Assembly: GCF_901709675.1 (NCBI RefSeq)
Contig: NC_051108.1
Coordinates: forward strand, 868,001-932,000
DNA from: Syngnathus acus
Taxonomy: Eukaryota; Chordata; Actinopteri; Syngnathiformes; Syngnathidae
Length of the DNA stretch: 64,000 nucleotides
Direction: 5' to 3'
Shown one piece after another: positions 35,465 through 49,295 of the stretch. The position numbers and the translations under genes were made by a program. Positions within the stretch are counted from its first letter, which is position 1. Each line of letters begins with the position of its first letter. Under the pieces are notes generated by a model. The model was given only the letters and a program-made list of their open reading frames with translations, was not told where the DNA came from and ran no database searches.

Positions 35465-38400
35465 GTAAGAGCCGCCTTCCCCTCCGCCGAATTCCCCTCC
35501 GGACTCCCGGCCGCGTCGGTGGGAGGCTTCCTCCTCGGACTAGCGGTTCGGGGCAGGCGAGTTCACAGCGGTGCAGTGGGGAATACCCCGGGCACGCGTT
35601 GCCCTGCATGCAGATTAGCGGCGTTGCGTAACAGACCGAGGAATTTGCACGGCCGAGCGCGGGTGGGCGGCCGCCGCCGCCGCACAGGCAGCCCTGGGCT
35701 GAGCCCGGAAGCCGAGCCGGGAGACGGGCCCCGATCGGCGGCCACTTGACAGCCGCTCGATACTGATGGTTTGTCACTCGTTTGACGGATGCGTGTTGGT
35801 GTTGTTGGACTTCCCGTGACCTTTTGGGGCGCCCTCGCTTGTGGCGTGATTGTGTGCTTGGTGCACTTTTTGTGCGTCGGCAAAAGGCTTGACTGACTAT
35901 CGGTGACTTTGCAACTGTGTACTGTTTGTTTCCTCTGCGAGAGAGCGTCTGAGGCAGCCAGGCTGGTGGGTGGGTGGGTGGGTGGTGCGCTGCGCTGGCT
36001 GGTTCCGGGAATGTTCCATGACGTGTTGCCGTTGAGAGAAGGGCCCCAGCTGGGGAGACTCAGACGTACGGCCGCCACGTCCTTGCGGCGCTCGAGTCTT
36101 TCTTGCTACTTTTTGAACACGTTTATGCCGAAAACTGCAGTATGGACGTTACTCAGCTGCCCAGGAATGATGCAAATGTGAATTATATTTGCTTTTATTT
36201 GTGTTTTGGCTATGTCAATGATCTTGGTGATGAAATGTCATATCCAGCAGTCAGTGATGCTGTCGGTCATGTTCGCTTTTCCTGTGAGCTCACTCCATGA
36301 TGACTGCTGTTTATTGGTTGTTTTTCCTCGGGCGTAGTGGTTTATCTTCTAAATCAAATTACAGGGCCAATAATGGCACCCCCCTAAAAAACAACAACAT
36401 TTTGACTAATGTTCCACTTTGACAGTTTTGGCAAATAACAAAAGGTTTTGTTTTGTACCCTCTTTAAGACACGCGTGAGCTTGAAGAACAAAAAGCTTCT
36501 TCGCACATCTCCTTTAGCACAGACATAAATAATTCTTCAATGAAGAGCATAAGTAGCAAACAAAGGGAAAAGATCTTGTTGGAAGGCGTGCAGCTAACTG
36601 TTGAAAGAGTGCAAATATACCCACAGCGCAATGATTTCACTGTGCAAACACGGGAGCGGAGGATTTACGGCCCAGCCCCAATTAAGATGAGACAAGCAGG
36701 CTTTTTTTTCTTTTTCTTTTTTTATATACACAGCAGTTCCAGTGACAAATCATCAATGAGGAATCTGGGTGGTATTTTCTTTCTTTTTTTTTTTTTAGTC
36801 CCATCCCATTTTTGCGGTCAGCACAAATTTGAAAGCAGAACAATGAGGAGCGCAGAAAATGGAAGCGAGGTACGAACGGCCAATTGCGGCAGCCACTTAA
36901 TGACGGCCTTTGTGCTTGGCTCAAAATCGCAGATGGCCCGGTGAGGCGGCCGACGTTTAGCCGACCCGCCGCTGCCGTTTGACGTCCGTCCTTTCTTGCG
37001 CAACGAGCACTTTGATGACGCAAAAGTGTGTTTTGTCCAAGTGGCAGCATTTCTTCGAACTTGAAACCAGTTTAAATTGTTTTTTTTGTTTTTTTCCAAT
37101 GAATGATTTTTCTTTCTATCCTTCCCTTTATGGAAAATGCGCATATGATTTCAGATCGCTCGTGCAGAAAATGCACAAACAGAATTTGCCTGTAGAATCC
37201 GTCAGAAAAGCAAGAAAAAAGATGATCATTGTTTTCCAAAGTCAAAGCAGATGTTTGCAAAAGTCTTGTTTTGATTCAGCACAATGTCTGCTGCATTCTT
37301 GGAGGACGACGACACAATATCTACTGTTGCTTTGTGATCCGCTCATCACCCACACGTGAGCGCTATGCTATGCTAAGGAGGTTAGCCTTTGTGCGCCTCA
37401 CAAAGTCTTATCAGTGTCGCTAATGATGTGTAAGTGAGCCATTAAGCGGACAATAGTTGCGCGAGAGGCGGCCTTTCGTAACGCAGCCGCCATGGCGGGA
37501 CATACAGCGAGAAAAGAGGAAAGTTGTTGGCAGCCCCGAGACTTTCCAAGCGACGACGGCGGCGGTGCGTGCGCGCCACAAAGGCCGACTGTAACTCATC
37601 TCGCTGGCCCTCAGTGCCGCGGCAAACTTTTGGCCGTCGTGTAAGCGAGCTCCAGAGGAACCCGAGAGCCACTGGCTGAATTATTGACACACACACACAT
37701 GCAGTGGATAAAGTCGGCACACTCCTGTTCTAATACCAGACTTCGGTAAGAAAAACAAATGAGACCATCTTAGTCCCAATTACATTCGGGCCTAAAGTAT
37801 AAATACTCCAAAAAAAAAAAAAATCCACTTAACTCATTGACAGTTATAGACGTCAAAGATATTAACTTGGTTGGCAGTGAACGAGTTAAGTGTCCCTAAT
37901 GAAGTGTCCTTGCCCACAGTAGTCGCTGTCATCTTATTAGGTTGACTCATTTGCATACGTGGCCACGCACGAGATGTTTGAAAAGCTTCTGGGAGTATCA
38001 AAGCCGTCGCGTCCCAGCGGGCGCATGCACCAGAAAGCCCAGCGGCTGGCTTTCAAACTAAAAGAAATGGACTGAAAATGACAAAAAGATGATGTGAGAG
38101 CAGAATGTCCCTTGTGTGTTGATTTATTTTTTATTATTTATAGCACGTCAGGGGAGACGACAAAGTGTTTGTAGAAACGTGAGGTCACAAGCAGCGAAGG
38201 AAGTAAAAATACTCGCACGTGCGTGTGTGTTTGTTTCAACTTTTGATGAGCAGGCCCCTTTTCATGACAAATCTTCCAAATTCTGGTCCAACTTTAACGG
38301 CAAGCTCCTTTTTTTTTTTTTTCAGGGCCAAAATATTGCTTGCAAGCAAAATGTCAGTTCCTAATATTTTGACTGTTTGTGTGTCCTCCAGCAAGCGGAA

Positions 38401-40220
38401 CCTGTCAGCGTGTTTACTGGGCTGGACCACAGGACCGCAATCAGGTAGGATGACAACAACTCAACACAACTCTGCGTGCGTGTTTGTCACTTTGTGCCAC
38501 GTTGCGATTGCGTGTCGCGACTCTGCATGCGGTTGCCATGACGCCCCGCATGTCTCCATCTGCTGCATCCGTCCTTTCTTATGATTCGTTTTTTGAAGAG
38601 GGGGGTCAGTTATTTGGATGCTAACAAGTTAGCGGTTGCCGTGACAATCTTGGCAAACGGTCCACTTGCATTGACATCCTTTTCTTTTCTTTTGAAATTC
38701 TATTTTTAAACTTTCCGTCTCGTTCACACAGTCGCAAACACTCTCGGGCACTCAAGAAAGTGTGTTGGAAAAAAAAAAGCGGCAGGAGGTGAGGAGCAAG
38801 TGTATATTTAGTTGCCATGGCGATGGTGCTTTTGATAGCACAGCTGCAAGCTGTGCCCTTGACGGAATGGCACGCCGGGGGCGGGACTTTTGCGCGTCCG
38901 TCCGCGTGTGAGATAACAGATGGGCATCATTTGACTGGTGGCACAAGACAGTTGCCCCGGACGACGGCAATTTGTCCGCTTCCTGTTTCCGCCGTGGCGC
39001 GGAAGGTGGCGAGCAGTCTCAAGGAGTCCAGCTGCTGTGGAGGAGGCAAGGTGGCAAGGAGGCGAGGTGACTAGGCGGGCAAAAAGCAAGGTTCGCGTGT
39101 GAGATAAGAGACACGGAGCATGGTTTGAAGCTGACTTGTCTTCTTCCTTTTTCCTCCACGCTGCTTTGTGTTCACGGCTGCAGCTTTTGTTCTGCCATTC
39201 AAATCATATGAAAAGTGTGCGTGCGTCGGTTCGGGGTGGCACGCATCACTTCCGCGTCGTCTGATATGCAAATGAAGGCTTGTGCAGCCGAAACACTTCC
39301 TGTCAGCCTTGCATGAAATCTCTCTTCCTCCACCTCTCTCTCCTGCTTTTTGGCCTTCCTGCCTCCTCATCTTCCTCGTTCTCGCCGCCGCTGGGGAACA
39401 GGTGGCGAGGCCCCGAGATGAGAGAGGGACAGACGGAGGGAGAGAGCAGAAATTTGGCGGGCGGCTCGGGCCTTGACGTGAGGAAGAGAAGAACGCTGTT
39501 ATTTGGAGGGGTCACTTAGGGGAGCAAAGCTGTCATTTGGGTGACATCATTTCCTGTCCCCGCGCGGGAAGCCGAGCCGAGGCGAGCTCCAGCAGGTGCG
39601 TGGAGCGGAATCCTTTCCTTGGTCCTGGTGCTAATGCCGATTGGACCTTTCTGTCATCCAAAATGTCCTCCGGCATCTTTTGGTTGTCATATTTTCATCT
39701 TCAGACCGCTAAGCTTAATCTCATGCCGCTGACATATTTTTGGAGCCGTTAAAAAAAAAGCAGTTTGGGCCTGGTTGGCATTGCGGCTCGGATTAGCCGT
39801 CAGTGCTAACGCCGCTCAACCCCCCCCCCCCCCCCCCCTCCCATCCCTCGTGTTTTTCCTCCTCCCCGTGTCCTCTTTTATCCCCAAACAAAAAAAAGTC
39901 CTGAAAATCCTTCTTTCTTCTGCCAGTTGACAGCGTGAGGTCTCGCTCTGTCTTTCCTCCTCTCAAGTCATTGACAGCGCAAATTAATTTAGTCACACTT
40001 TGGTGTCATCATACCTGTGCGTGTGTGTGTCCTACATCTCGTCTTATTCCCAACAGACAGTGTGAAGATCCTAAAATATCTCTGCAAATATCTTCTGAGA
40101 AGTCCTCTTCAAAGGACTGCAAAGTCCTTCTTGTAACTGGAACAAGACAGAAGTTTTTGAAATCACAATACCAGATCGGAATCGTGTCATGCGCGTGGAT
40201 GGATTTGCCCATCTCGTGGC

Positions 40221-40221
<1 letters not shown>

Positions 40222-40260
<39 letters not shown>
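40222..40260. repeat. (GT)n microsatellite
   Basis: About nineteen uninterrupted GT units. Confidence 0.9.
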
Positions 40261-40262
<2 letters not shown>

Positions 40263-41955
40263 TAGTAGCAACATAAACAAAGTCAACACTTGGGGCGTTG
40301 ATCTTCATCCTCTGTCTGGAGCACCAGTCAGCACTTTAAGGTTTCCTGTTTGCTTTGTGGTGCAGGCCGAAGCCAAGGCAAGGCCTTTTATTTTGCCGTG
40401 CACGTGTGTGCATGTGTGTGTGTGTGTTGTTGGGATTTAGGCATGTGGGAAAAGACCAAAAGTCGAAGCCTTCACAGATGTTGACATGACCTCTCACACA
40501 TAAAGTGGAGTGGTTTGCTCCACTTTTTGTCGCACATTGAGGATGTGTTTGGTGGGCTTGCGTAACGGCGATTACGTAATTGGATGCATATTTGATGGCC
40601 GGCGCGGCTGCCGTCTTGTAGCGAGAGCGAGACGGGATGTTTGCGTTTGCATCGCCGGGAAGCTGAAGGGGGGGGGGGGGGGAGTGTAGGTGAGCACGCA
40701 CGGTGGGCGACCGACCGATGGCGAGCTTTTTGTTGCTATGATGCGGACGAGGGGCGGAGCTGTAGTCGGGCCTCAGGTCGAGCCCTAAATCCCAAAAAGG
40801 CGACCTTGAGTGAACTGCGGCACACGCCCAGAGTATTTTCCTTCTCTCTCGCAGCACTTCATAGGCACACAAAAAGGATTTTTGATTTCATCTTGAAATC
40901 ACGTTGTTTTTTTCTGTAGGCCTCCAAAAAACAAGTTTGTTATGCATGTGCCCTTTTTTTTTTCTTTCTTCCTCTGTTGGAAGCGCAACGTGACTCAGCC
41001 AGTCACCACATTTTTTTTTACTGGTCCTCACAAAACCGCAGTCAGCTTGATTGCCCACAAAATAAATGCCAAAAAAAGCAAAACCCTGTTTATTCTCGCA
41101 CAATTCATTAGGAAAGTAGTAAACAACCTACGAGGAGAAAATAAAATCAGCTCACAACAGGGAGCCCGCCTGACCTCGGAATGACTTTGACTTTCCGCTA
41201 CCGAGGTTACGTAACGACAAACTGCGCCCGAGTCATTGGCATCGATCACGCCGGCCGGCCAGCCGATCGATAGCGGCCTAACGAGATAAGCCGGCGCGCT
41301 AATGAGTTAAGCGAGCGCTGGCACGTTCAAGATCCGGATTGGCTGTTACGGATATTCCCAAACGGTCTTCCCGGTTAGCGGCAGTTCCTCCCAATCAAAA
41401 GACAAACTTGGCAAAAAGTCCAATTGAGCCACAAGCACGCACTTGTTCTGCATATTTTTGAGGGGGGGGGGGGGGTTAGCCCATTTGAGAAGTTGCCGTT
41501 GAGACCGGTCTGCTTTGGAGATGACTCACCACGTGAGTCGGTCTCGTCAGCGCTCTGGATTGTGGGCAGCGGTCGGCCGGCGATGCGCTTCGGCGCTTCT
41601 TCACGTGCTGACTCACGTCGGCCTCCGGCAAAAAAACAAACAAAGCAAATCTTCTTCCGTCTCCGCTCGTCAGCTGGCCTCGGCCTTGCCCCCGCGCTGC
41701 TAAAATTACTCGGAAGAGCCGCTCTCATGTTAGGTCCCCCCCGGGGAGACCCCCAGAGACTCCACGGCATCTCGTGTCGAGTTTCACACGCACGCACACG
41801 CAGGCCGAGAGCAAGCGAGCGAGGTGATTCGTTCAATGTGATGCCGAGTTAAGCTCCGAAACAAATGTGACATATCATCCCTAAAATTTGTTGAGGGTTA
41901 AATTTCGCAATCAAATGACTAAAAAGACAGCTAACATTGTTGGAATCAGCCACAG

Positions 41956-41956
<1 letters not shown>

Positions 41957-41991
<35 letters not shown>
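41957..41991. repeat. (GT)n microsatellite
   Basis: About seventeen uninterrupted GT units; a CA run follows at about 42.10 kb. Confidence 0.9.
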
Positions 41992-41992
<1 letters not shown>

Positions 41993-42951
41993 GCATAAGA
42001 GTGTAGTGCGTGTGACTCGGAGTGGTCGCCGTCGCTCGCTGCCGTCGCCAAAGCAAACAAACAAGCGGCAACTTTTGTGTTTGTGCTTCCCACACGCACA
42101 CACACACACACACGTGCGTGCACGGGTAGAGGCCGGGGACTCGAGTCACACGACTCGGATTCGAATCGACTCAGGATGCTAAATCAAGTAGAGAAAACTG
42201 CAATAAATTGCAATGCTCTGTTGTATAGAACCCAAAAAAACCTTCATTCATGTGGTCTTCTAAGGGGCGTGGCCTAGTGTGTGACGTCACGAGCTGTAGC
42301 ACAATTTGCCCAAGTTAAAAGTGTAAACCGCCAAAGGTTAACGTTAAGCGTGCGGCGCACCCTCAGATGGACAAATTGTCGATCTTTATTTGTCATCGCC
42401 GAGTGACAATAGGCGCCAAACTTGTTGAAGAAAGTACAAACAATAATTAGAATGCTGATGGATCTTTCTGTTAAACCTGTTGTACTTGCTTACGTGTGTA
42501 TCAAGCGGTCGTTGCAAAAGTGCCAGGAGCGGCTTCCGGCCGATTCCCCCCTCACACGGGGCCCGCTCTGTCTATTTCTGGCTCTGCGTCATGCCTGGGC
42601 TTTACTCCTGTGGCAAGACGAGTGTTTCTCTAGGGCTCCCACACACACATGCACACACATATACAGACACACACACACACACTCACACGCACACACACAC
42701 TGCCTGGTGAAGCACATGTAAACAGAAAGCCAGAGAAGGTGCATGGACAGGCAGCAAAGTGGATGAATGACAGCTCGTTTTGGGGACAGGAAGTGAAAAG
42801 TGTGTGTGTATGCATGTGTGTGAGACATGAAAAAAAGACAGGAAGTGAGACAACACGTCTGTTGCCGTGGCGATGGGGGAAAAGGAGGGATATGATGCTA
42901 TACCTGTACGATGGAGACTATTCCACATGCTAGCCACAGCTTTCAGTTTGT

Positions 42952-42960
<9 letters not shown>

Positions 42961-42999
<39 letters not shown>

Positions 43000-43121
43000 G
43001 TAAGTGGGGGGCGTGGCCTAGTCTGCTGTTGTCGTGGTGACACAGCAGACATTGCTGACCGTGTGTGACAGTCTCCATCATTGCACACACACACAAACAA
43101 TCATGTGGGCACACACATGCA

Positions 43122-43155
<34 letters not shown>
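42961..43155. repeat. (GT)n and (CA)n pair in opposite orientation
   Basis: A GT run (42961-42995) and a CA run (43126-43155) lie about 130 bases apart and can pair as a hairpin. Confidence 0.85.
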
Positions 43156-43157
<2 letters not shown>

Positions 43158-43612
43158 AAGTCGCATTGGAGCGCCAAGTGTGTTAAAGCATTTTTCCATT
43201 CCCAAATTCTCAGACAGTGAAATGTGCTCAGGCCTTGGCCCTGCTGTGCACATTTTGTGTGCATGTGCGTGGGCGCACTCCTTTGTGTGTGTGTTTGTTT
43301 TAGCCTAAAATTGAAAGCACAAAGACACATTGAGGGACAGGTGGCGGCATCACCTTGCCGTCCAGCTTTGACGCCACGCTGGCCGGCCGGCGTCCATCTC
43401 TCCCCCCGCAGGTAGAAAGCCATCACGCTATGGCGCCGTCTGTGCTGCCATCCGTGCCAGGACCGCGCACACACATACTCGGATCCGGGAAGCGTGAGGC
43501 TAAGCTAGGCTAGGCGGGATGCATTTAGCAGCCCACTCAAGACGTGGAAACTTGACTGCACTTTGCCAAAGGCCGCTGCCTTCCCTCTCCTCCCTCATGT
43601 AAAACTAGATGA

Positions 43613-43616
<4 letters not shown>

Positions 43617-43643
<27 letters not shown>

Positions 43644-43845
43644 AGTGTGTGTGCGCCAGTCCAGGGAGTATCCACTGCATGTTGGAATGCGGCTCGTAAG
43701 TCACCTCTGATTTTCCACTCCCGCTGGGGCACATCCCATTATCAGTTTTATATGAAACGAGGAAATTCCTCTGTGGTTTGTGTGTTTGTGTGAGAGAGGA
43801 CTAAAACTCAAGACCCCCTCCCTCCCTCCCTCCCTCCCTCCCTCC
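43617..43845. repeat. (GT)n and (CCCT)n microsatellites
   Basis: A GT run at 43617-43652 and a CCCT tetranucleotide run at 43815-43845. Confidence 0.85.
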
Positions 43846-46219
43846 TCCCCCTCGGCACCTCTCTCAGCTCCCCCACCGGTGACCTACTTCTCGAAAACCT
43901 TCATCTGCGTTTGTGCTGGTCGATGGTGAGAAGATCTGTTGATGGTTACCGCGGTTACCGTGACTTCATCACGTCCAGCGACGCCCAGCCGCATTCCTGA
44001 GCACCGCCAGCAAAACAAAATTGATGTTGAGATGACAAAGTGTGTTTTGCAAACTTGACGTTTTGGGCTGATGCGGAAGGGCCGATGACTCGCTTCCGTC
44101 TCTCGGCACCGGCGTGGGCTGCGCGACCTGCAGCGTTTAGTGGGTGCCATGAAGTATGCGAGGCTCGTAAACACCAAGAATGCTCCATACAAAACCGCTT
44201 TTGTTTTTTTTCTCTTCCCCACAATGATGCCCAGCAAGCTCCAACAAAACAATCAGGTAACTTCTCTGCAGTTGTCCTTCTGTTTCCAAACAACAACAAC
44301 TGCACAGGAGCCGCTTTGAATGTCGAGCGAGCGAGCGAGCCACCGCAGGCAGAAATGGAACTCGAGTCGGTTGTAAAACTAGAAAAAGTTTTGCCACAGC
44401 TCAATTGGGCTCTGGTTGCTTTTTTTTCAAAACAGCAGGTCCAAATCATAAAGTCTTTCAGGAGCTTACCTACCACGACAACACACACACACACACACAT
44501 TCACTCCTATTGGCTTCCATGCATTTGTGTGCAGCTGCAGATGTTGGGCTGAGGTCCACTTCTGCTGGTGTCCACTGCGGCTGTCGTCAACTGGCGTTTA
44601 GATTTATGACCCATAACGGTCACGGGTTCGTGTTCGTTTGACGCAACGCGACTAAAATACACAATCCGCCATTGGGAGGCCAGCATGCGTGTGTGTGTGT
44701 GTGTGTGCGAAGGTTCAGAGAACTCGACTCATTACCAAGCTGGTCATTTTCTTGACTTGCTGGAGTTTGCCACGTATGCAATTTTGTCCAAATGTTGACT
44801 TCCTATGGGTGTCCCAATACTTTTGCTTGAGCTCCATATGTCATACCCCCTCCCATGTTAGCGTGATGATGTTTATTGAAGATAAGACACTTGTCATGTT
44901 ACATATACGTAAACTGTAAGCGCCTTGCAAAACACCTACGTGCGTGCGTCAACGCATTTCCCATCAGGCCGTCCTCCTTTGTACCAGAATGGGCGCGCTG
45001 ACTCACGTACGAGTCAAAAGTTGGAACGCCTTGCACAACGGCTTTGACGTTTTTGTCACTGCTGGGAGGACGCAGTCGGTCGCCACGGTGAGCGCCGTCA
45101 CCCCGCCCTCAGCTGCTGCGGCTCGCCACCTTCGGATACCGACTTGAAAACGACAAAATGGAGTCGATCCGCTCTCGTCGGCGTGCCGAGCGTTGGAAAT
45201 ATGCTGCGTGACAGATAGTGTGCGTGCGTGCGTGCGTGCACGTGTGTCATCTCTCCATCTGCTGTCAAGAGGTCATCACATACGTGTGACGGCATATGTT
45301 TCCCATCTGGGTCCGCCCAGTCCCTCAACTCTGACTTGACTTTGACCCGCTTCCTTCTTTGCTTCTCTTCTCTTTTCTTTTCATTCCTGGCCGGCTGGCT
45401 CATCTTCATCCTCCTCATTCTCGACTTCCCCCGGCGCGGCCTCCAACGCGACTCTGTCGATGATGTCATGCGCTTGTCATCCTGTGCTCTGTTGAAATTC
45501 TTTTCACACAATTCCTCCGCGGCCCTCCAGTCATCTCGCTCGCTAACATGCTAGCTAGCTAGCCCGCCTTTTTTGACCATCCATCTTGAGTTTCCCTCCA
45601 GGCGCTGATCTATGCTCAGCTTTTAAATTTCCTTCTGCTGCTGATTGTAATTTGGCCATCATATTTCATGCTCCATTTTTCATGAGAATATTCCATTTTT
45701 CTGGTGGTCAGCGTCGCGGGTTCCCGGTTCGAACCCCACCCGCGCCCGACCTGTCTCCCAAACTCGAAACCCGGCCTATAAATATGCTAATAAATATTTG
45801 AGCGGTCCCATTAGAGCGGCGGGTGGAGCGGCGGCGGCGGCGCCGGCCTCGTCCCACCTAATGGTCCTGTCGGGCCCGCCGGCCAAGCGACTAATTAAGA
45901 TCCAAACAGGTTGAGCAATTTGAGAGCGTTCATTAAGGCGCGGCGCTGATGAATTAACCGCGCGGAGGTGGCTTAACGAGCGAGCGCCGTGATTAATTCA
46001 AGAAAGCCGGAAGGTGAGGAATGGTCGCCAAGCAAAAAAAAAAAGATTGATGGGCCCAAAAAGAGAAATTTAGGAGGCGGCGGAATGGAAAAGTCACATG
46101 TGATTTAGTGACGTGGAAATGAAGCAAATTGGACGAGCGGCGACGACACCTTGCCAACATGCTTCATCTTTTAAGTTAGACGCTTTTCACTGCTGCATGT
46201 TAGTCACATGCACTCAGGA

Positions 46220-47370
46220 ACACACACACACACACACACACACACCTCCTACCTACCTGCTGCTTGTCGGATGTGAGAGGAGGGAGATATTAGCACTGAG
46301 TGGGTGAGAAGTGTGTGTGTGTGTACAGTAGTCATTCACCTGCTGCCTCCACAGACTAAAGTACACACACACACACACTGTCGAGCGTCTCCGACAGCTG
46401 TCACGTTTTGTCACCGCTGGAAAATGTCTCGCGGATGCAAGTCGGGAGCTTCATCTCCTTTTGGACGACGGTGATGAAGAACGTTCTGCTGGGCCGTGAT
46501 GCAACGGCGGGCAACGCAAAGGAGGTGAGCGGAGAGGAAGGACCTTTAGTTCCAAGCTTCAAGGCATGACATGAAGAGAAGTGCCCCCCCCCCCCACATG
46601 GAGCCAGCCAAACATCTCCACGTGTTTACGGCTGGAAAATCACAGCAGTCCTCATTTTTCTCGCTGCCCGGGCGTGATGATGTCATTGGACGTCTGGGAC
46701 GCTCGCTGCTTCCCATCAGGCTCCTCCCGACCTTTTTTTTTTTTCTTTTCGCTGTCCTCTCAAGGAGTGCTTCCTTTTTTATTTCTCCAGCAAATTCACA
46801 AAAGTAGCACTTGGACGTCCAAAGAAGTCCAAGCTCCTCCAAGAACTCGGACATCACATGACCAAAGGCCGTAACAGTCGACGGAAAATCATGTATTGAT
46901 TAGCGAACGCTCGGACATTTCTTTTGGGTCCGATGTCAGCAAATCCGCTCGGCCACCCTTTGGCGTCCGTCCGCAAAACAAGCGCGCCCTCCCCTGTGTC
47001 CATCGTGCTTCCTGGAGGATTCTGCACACTGTTGTGGAAAATCTAATGAAGCCACGCGCACACACACATTGTGTGTGTGTGTGTGTGTAATAGGTTCAAG
47101 GCTGGGCCCAGCAGCCCTGTGGAAAATGTGACTGGCTTCTCTTTTCCACTGGCAATTTACACCAACAGGACGCCTGTTTTTCCCTCCTCGGCTCACCTCA
47201 GCTCAGAAACACACACACACACACACACACACACCTCTCCTAAGTGACAGATGTTGTGCGACACGTTACACACAACATCATCATGAACATGGAAAAAGCT
47301 CAATCGCTGCCGTGTCACTCGTGTTTCCGACTAAGTGTGTACCTTTGTGTGTGTGTGTGTGTGTGTGTGT
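46220..47370. repeat. Cluster of CA/GT microsatellites
   Basis: Runs at 46220-46245 (CA), about 47068-47088 (CA then GT), 47209-47234 (CA) and 47346-47370 (GT). Confidence 0.85.
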
Positions 47371-49089
47371 ACTCAGTCAAAGCTGGCAGGACAACAAGAA
47401 CACAATCTCGCACACGCGTTGTAGCAGCCTGGAACATTACGAAGTGAAAACAAGGCACATTTGTGCGCGCTTGCATAATCCGCCTGGCGTCTCAGCAGCG
47501 CATTTTTCTCCCGCTCTTTCTCCCTATATGGACTCGGTGTGTCTCTCCAGAACTTTTCTTCTGAGCTGAAATTTCAGCCATCTTTTTTAAATGGCGCAAC
47601 GGAAGCTTTTATAACAAGCGCTTGGCAACGGTGACCTTGGCACACAGACGACTTCCGACTCCCACACACACACGCGCGCACTGAGCTGCTTACCTCCCAC
47701 ACATACATTTGTCCTCCAAAAATATCCAGGAGTGTAGTCGACTTCCTTACCTGCACCACCGTGTGCGAGTTCACGTGAAGTTCATCCCATTCATTTTGCA
47801 CCCACTCAAATCTTTTTTTCTTCTTCTCATTTGAGCGCACGCACACAAACACACAGATGAACAAACTGGAACATGAAGTGGAACAATAAGTGAGGGCCAA
47901 AAAGAAGCAAGCCAGAACGCGGTGCCAGCCGCTCTCCGTTGACCCCTCACCCCATCTCCACCCGCTGGCTCGTGCCTCCGCCTCCCCCCCTTTCCTTTTG
48001 CCATCTAACGAAGTTAATCAGTGAATGGAAAGCGTTAGTGAGGCCTTTTAATCATTTAAACGCACACAAAGTGCGACAACGCGCTCGGAAACACAAGCCC
48101 TGCTTTTGTCAGCTTTTCTCTCCAGAATGTGTGCTTTTGCTATGGACTGGCCACCATTGAATTGTTTGTCCGCATGAGCTCTTGAGTTCAGGTTACCAGT
48201 TCAGGTTCTCACTTGCTGACCCCTCGCCCATGCCTCAAGCCACGCAGATGATAAAAATAAATCCCCATTTTCAATTTTTGGTGTCTCTGGAATTCCAGAC
48301 ATACCTCTTGCTATGTGGCACTCTGATGCGTCCATTTAAAAATAAAACTTGCACACACGCTGTGAGATAAGACCGGAAATAGATTTGCAAAAAAGATGAC
48401 TATCATTTAGCTTCACGCTCGCAATCTTCTGGTTTAGTGCGCATTTTTGCGTGTTAGCAAGCGCGCCGGCCGCCATGTTGATTTCCTGTGAGAAAACAAA
48501 ACAAAACAGGCCGAGCACGCGAGACACGAAATCGAAGGCTCGTTCGATTGCCATCAAAAAGCTTTTGCGCAAAGTCTTCACTCACTGATGAGTGATTACA
48601 AATGGCCGCTTGGCATGGATGGCGTTAAGGTTGCTGCTGGTTTGTTGCAATTGGATTGGGCTAAAAAAGAGGAAGTGTTTAAAAATAGCGCCCGCTGCCT
48701 TCATCATTGTTATGAAAATATGTCCTGCAATATCAGCTTTCTTCAAAGAAGATGCTGATCGGTGCTCTTCAACTTGTTCACGCCCGCGATGATACTCCCG
48801 CGTCACTTCCTCTCAGCTATTTATATCGGCCTTTTGTGTCTTTTTAGGAACAGCGTGGGTATGCTGTGCACAAGTGAGTCACAGAGCGCAGGGGGGAGGG
48901 GCGAGCGGGCCGAGTGGCGGAACAGGCAGAAGCGCAGATGGGTGTGAAAGAAAAAAAAGTCCAAATAAAGCAAAGCGAGTCGCTCACATTTGCCGAGAAG
49001 GTTGCTCTTGACGACAACGACTTTGCAGCATTGGCTCCAAAACGACAAACCTCATCACGTGGTTTTTGTTGCGTGTGTGTGTGTCGCAG

Positions 49090-49295
49090 GTGCTAGCGAG
49101 CGAGCGAGCGAGCGGATCCTCGTCTGCAAGAGCTTCTAATGAACCAACATGGGAAGAGACGTCTGACGTTATCTCGTACACTTGACGCATTTCCGCCAAT
49201 GGGCAGCATCCAACGTCGGGCCAAGAGGGCCGACGGACGTTGAGGAAGTGGTGTGCCCCGCCGCGCTTCTCCCGCCTCCTTCCCACTGCTCACAA
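49090..49295 (+). other. hivep2 leader in first coding exon
   Basis: A GT-rich tract ending CGCAG gives an acceptor at 49089, so the first coding exon probably starts at 49090. The leader holds two short upstream ORFs that end before the main start: ATG at 49149 (5 codons) and ATG at 49199 (14 codons). Confidence 0.45.

Larger units (their letters stand above)
35465..49089 (+). other. Presumed first intron of hivep2
   Basis: No exon with family similarity is visible over about 13.6 kb. The region is rich in GT/CA microsatellites between 40.2 and 47.4 kb, poly-T and poly-C tracts, and a few GC-rich patches. A block at 45.59-45.99 kb combines AT-rich homeodomain-type sites with GC-rich sequence and could be a regulatory element. 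Confidence 0.45.

Noticed and set aside
35219-35749. 176-codon plus-strand open frame in the CpG block
   Set aside because: GC-rich Arg/Ala/Gly text with a strong donor in the middle; fits a non-coding first exon better.
40336-40872. 178-codon minus-strand open frame
   Set aside because: Built from GT repeats and poly-G; no domain.
45700-45760. tRNA gene
   Set aside because: Only the T-arm/B-box is present; no cloverleaf with acceptor and anticodon arms can be drawn.
36000-48900. SGK1, expected beside SLC2A12 from human order
   Set aside because: No kinase motif was found in any frame; it appears to be elsewhere in this genome.
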